This document shows positions 61,357 through 64,000 of a stretch of 64,000 bases of DNA, piece by piece. This stretch comes from Lachnospira sp. GTDB lineage: Bacteria; Bacillota; Clostridia; Lachnospirales; Lachnospiraceae. The first letter of the stretch is position 1, and the number at the start of each line of letters is the position of its first letter. The stretch lies in the NCBI GenBank assembly GCA_017621205.1, contig JAGATQ010000030.1, positions 21,803 through 85,802 on the forward strand. The letters run 5' to 3'. The notes under the pieces were generated by a model, which did no database searches, was not told the origin of the DNA, and worked only from the letters and a program-made list of their open reading frames with translations. The position numbers and the translations under genes are program-made.

Positions 61357-62742
61357 ATGCATGAAATCCAGCAATATATGGAACAATGGAATAGAATGGA
61401 TAAAATAAAGCACATTGTGGTGGGTGTGTCTGGCGGTGCAGATTCGATGTGTTTGTTAGAGGTGCTTAACAGACTTTCTAGGAAGTGGAATTATGAAATT
61501 ATTGTTGTGCATGTGCATCACGGTATCCGGGGGGAACGTGCCGATTCGGACCAACAATTTGTGGAGCAGTTTTGCAGGGAAAGAAAGCTTTCTTTCCGGG
61601 TGTTTCAAGCAGACGTGCCTGCACTTTCTAAGGAGTGGGGTATGACCGTTGAGGAAGCAGGGAGAACATTTCGCTATCAATGTTTTTTTCAGGTGGCGAG
61701 AACGCTGCCGGATAGTGTTGTTGCAGTGGCACATCATAGTGATGACCAGGCTGAGACGGTTCTATTCCGTCTTGCAAGGGGAACCGGACTAAGGGGACTG
61801 TGCGGCATGACTCCGGTGTCGGAACAGGATGGGGTGACGGTGATTCGTCCACTGCTCTGTATTGACCGCAGCCGGGTGGAGGAGCTGCTGGCTAGCTGGG
61901 GTATGAGCTATTGTCAGGATGAAACGAATGCTTCGGAGGCATATAGACGGAATTATGTGAGACATACACTGCTTCCGCAGATGAAGGTGCTGAATGAACA
62001 GGCGGTAAGGCATATTAATGAGCTGGCACAGCAGAGTGCAGAAGTGATGGATTATCTTTCCTCTGAGACAGAACAGGCATATGAGCGGCTGGTTAAAAGA
62101 AAAGATGCTAAGGATACATCAAACGTGCTTACCGCATCCAGACAAGCACTAGCGGCATGTCATGAGGTTATTCGTTCTGAAGTGCTTCGGAGGATGATAA
62201 CTGAGCTTTGTGGCAGCGGCAAGGATATTACAAGACAACATATTGGAATGCTTCATTCCCTGCTTTTATCTGTAGAAAATGGAACAAAGTATTATGACTT
62301 TCCTTATGGCATACGGGCAGGAATCAGCTACGATACATTCTGGATGGCATCTAAGGAGGAAGCTCTGACAGGAAAAGATGATGTTCATGCCGATGTCACG
62401 CAGTCATGGCTATCCGTGCAGGAGCGCTCAAGGGGGGATTTCCATAATTTTCCAAAAAATAACTATACGAAAATAATTGATTATGCTACAATAAAGGGTG
62501 ACTTGTTTCTGCGATATAAGAAACCGGGAGATAAGCTTGTGATAGACCGACAGGGCCATAAGAAATCCTTAAGCCGCTTCTTTATTGATGAGAAGGTTCC
62601 GGAACCCTTGCGGCAGCGGATACCTTTAGTGTGTGATGAGGAGCAGATTATATGGGTTGTTGGCTATCGGTTGAACCCACTGTGCTATGTGACACAATCA
62701 ACAAAGCGGGTATATGAGCTGGTGGTGCAAACAGACCAATAA
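61357..62742 (+). CDS. tilS: tRNA(Ile)-lysidine synthase TilS
   Basis: 461 aa. PP-loop ATP site VVGVSGGADSMCLLEVL (about 22-38), HHGIRGERADSDQQFV, family motif RNYVRHTLLP, and C-terminal substrate-binding domains to 461. Converts C34 of tRNA-Ile(CAU) to lysidine. Essential. Conserved order spoIIE-tilS-hpt-ftsH. Confidence 0.95.
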   Translation: MHEIQQYMEQWNRMDKIKHIVVGVSGGADSMCLLEVLNRLSRKWNYEIIVVHVHHGIRGERADSDQQFVEQFCRERKLSFRVFQADVPALSKEWGMTVEEAGRTFRYQCFFQVARTLPDSVVAVAHHSDDQAETVLFRLARGTGLRGLCGMTPVSEQDGVTVIRPLLCIDRSRVEELLASWGMSYCQDETNASEAYRRNYVRHTLLPQMKVLNEQAVRHINELAQQSAEVMDYLSSETEQAYERLVKRKDAKDTSNVLTASRQALAACHEVIRSEVLRRMITELCGSGKDITRQHIGMLHSLLLSVENGTKYYDFPYGIRAGISYDTFWMASKEEALTGKDDVHADVTQSWLSVQERSRGDFHNFPKNNYTKIIDYATIKGDLFLRYKKPGDKLVIDRQGHKKSLSRFFIDEKVPEPLRQRIPLVCDEEQIIWVVGYRLNPLCYVTQSTKRVYELVVQTDQ

Positions 62743-62815
62743 AGAATTTTGTTTTTATGATGTGTGTATAGATTCACAGCAATACAAAGAATACAAGTAC
62801 AACGGGAGAAGTTAT

Positions 62816-63337
62816 ATGAAAGAAAAAGTTAAGGTTCTGCTTACAGAAACTGAGGTGGATGCAAGAATCAGTGATTTAGGAGCTCAGATTAGTAAGGATT
62901 ATGAAGGAAAAGAGATACATATGATTTGTATCTTAAAGGGTGGAGCATTCTTTGCCTGTGAACTTGCCAAAAGGATTACGGTTCCGGTGTCTATTGATTT
63001 TATGTATGTATCCAGTTATGGCAATGGCACAACTTCTTCTGGCAATGTAAAGATTGTGAAGGATTTGGACGAACCACTTTTGGATAAGGAGGTTTTAATT
63101 GCGGAGGATATTATTGATTCCGGAAGAACCTTGCATCATCTGATTCCGTTATTGTATAAAAGGAAGCCGAAGAGCATCCGTGTCTGTACACTCCTTAGCA
63201 AACCAGAGCGTAGAGAGGTGGAGATGGAGGCGGATTATACCGGTTTTACCATTCCCGACGAGTTTGTAGTAGGCTATGGTCTTGATTATGCACAGAAATA
63301 TCGTAATCTTCCATACATTGGTGTGGTTGAGCAATAG
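62816..63337 (+). CDS. hpt: Hypoxanthine phosphoribosyltransferase
   Basis: 173 aa from the ATG at 62816 (GGGAG upstream). PRPP-binding loop VLIAEDIIDSGRTLHHLI (about 91-108) and flexible loop VSSYGNGTTSSG. Salvages hypoxanthine/guanine to IMP/GMP. 73 nt after tilS. Confidence 0.95.
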   Translation: MKEKVKVLLTETEVDARISDLGAQISKDYEGKEIHMICILKGGAFFACELAKRITVPVSIDFMYVSSYGNGTTSSGNVKIVKDLDEPLLDKEVLIAEDIIDSGRTLHHLIPLLYKRKPKSIRVCTLLSKPERREVEMEADYTGFTIPDEFVVGYGLDYAQKYRNLPYIGVVEQ

Positions 63338-63371
63338 ATTTTAGGTAAGTGTTAAACGAAAGGAGAATATC

Positions 63372-64000
63372 TTGAATAAAGGAATTAAGGCAGGTATTGG
63401 ATTTTATCTTGTAATTTTTATTATTGGTCTGCTTGGGATATATATGTATTCCCAGAGTATACAAAACGAGACAGATGAATATACCATTAATCAATTTATG
63501 AATGATTTAGAGGAGGGTAATGTTACCAGAATTCTTGTCACGCAGAATGAGGAGATTCCGACGGGTGTAATTACTGCTACTTTAAAGACGGGCTCTCATT
63601 CATTTTATGTGTCTGATGTCAATAGCATCGTAGAGATGACATCGCAGCACGAGGATGTCAAGATTTATATGGAGGATGTGAAGCGTCCAAGCATTTTAAT
63701 TACAATATTACCCTATATATTGATGGGTGTTGTGCTTATTTTCTTTTTTATGCTGATGACCACGCAGGCAAGTGGCGGTGGGGGCGGCAACAGAGTAATG
63801 GGCTTTGGTAAGAGTAAAGCACAGATGATTGCCGGGGATGAAATCGATGTGGATTTTTCTAAGGTTGCCGGACTACAGGAGGAGAAGGAAGAGGTTAAGG
63901 AGATTGTAGATTTCTTGAGGGAACCCCAGCGGTTTATAGAAGCCGGAGCGAGAATCCCGAAGGGAACAATTCTCGTTGGCCCTCCGGGAACAGGTAAGAC
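63372..64000 (+). CDS. ftsH: ATP-dependent zinc metalloprotease FtsH, partial
   Basis: TTG start at 63372 with AAGGAG 7 nt upstream; about 209 residues before the window ends. Membrane segments about 9-27 and 111-130 enclose the small periplasmic-side domain, a GGGGGN linker follows, then the AAA+ domain begins ([20 protein letters not shown]) and ends in Walker A GPPGTGKT at the edge. Membrane-protein quality control and sporulation role. Confidence 0.93.
   Translation, partial: MNKGIKAGIGFYLVIFIIGLLGIYMYSQSIQNETDEYTINQFMNDLEEGNVTRILVTQNEEIPTGVITATLKTGSHSFYVSDVNSIVEMTSQHEDVKIYMEDVKRPSILITILPYILMGVVLIFFFMLMTTQASGGGGGNRVMGFGKSKAQMIAGDEIDVDFSKVAGLQEEKEEVKEIVDFLREPQRFIEAGARIPKGTILVGPPGTGK

Overview
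The window reads as a chromosomal segment of a low-to-mid GC, endospore-forming Firmicute of the Clostridia, most likely a Lachnospiraceae member. This rests on the sporulation/division block at the right end (hup, rqcP, yabP, yabQ, divIC, spoIIE, tilS, hpt, ftsH), on a SpoVT homologue, on several secreted Big_2/fibronectin-III/SH3 surface proteins, and on AGGAGG-type ribosome sites with TTGACA/TATAAT promoters. No rRNA, tRNA, CRISPR array or complete prophage was seen.

Layout. 1-5081 (minus): two-component system with an exported partner, then a small secreted protein and two FtsX-type permeases on their own promoter. 5192-8786: lipoprotein, a PD-(D/E)XK (Rpn-like) nuclease gene, a CPBP protease. 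8814-10477: ECF sigma factor and membrane anti-sigma pair. 10849-14743: chemoreceptor followed by three accessory proteins, one perhaps an ADP-ribosyltransferase. 14762-15748: HMGL-like aldolase. 15.8-17.5 kb: decayed DNA with pseudogene scraps and one intact 54-codon membrane miniprotein. 17484-18558: internally deleted XRE gene, then a structured RNA with terminator and a DUF3800 gene. 18657-25997: glycosyltransferase with XRE-AbrB regulator, AraC/GH13 pair, ABC exporter with TetR. 26.0-27.4 kb: gene scraps and an amber-interrupted DUF1016 nuclease. 27482-33426: recQ, GntR-controlled ABC exporter, second Rpn-like nuclease. 33707-36642: XRE/DUF3169 pair, DUF6483-like protein, SCP2 protein with a lysine-rich tail, TetR. 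36719-40902: secreted GH74 xyloglucanase and NlpC/P60 protein. 41221-45468: spoVT and an ABC locus with a second small secreted protein. 45810-51448: three large secreted surface proteins. 51747-64000: ArsR-like regulator, then the conserved sporulation block with natAB inserted and spoIIE bracketed by large hairpin elements.

The most unusual material is intergenic. Four 240-330 bp hairpin elements (two on each side of spoIIE) share a core, but each has a private outer stem that pairs only with itself, and their inner stems covary. A second family (25023-25406) has the same asymmetric internal-loop motif and the same facing-pair layout. The DUF3800 locus has the order promoter, structured RNA, terminator, protein, as in type III toxin-antitoxin loci. 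A pair of 20-bp operators spaced 33 bp apart recurs at the XRE/DUF3169 operon and at the CPBP protease gene 26 kb away, which suggests a shared repressor. All family assignments are from reading the sequence; no database search was possible.
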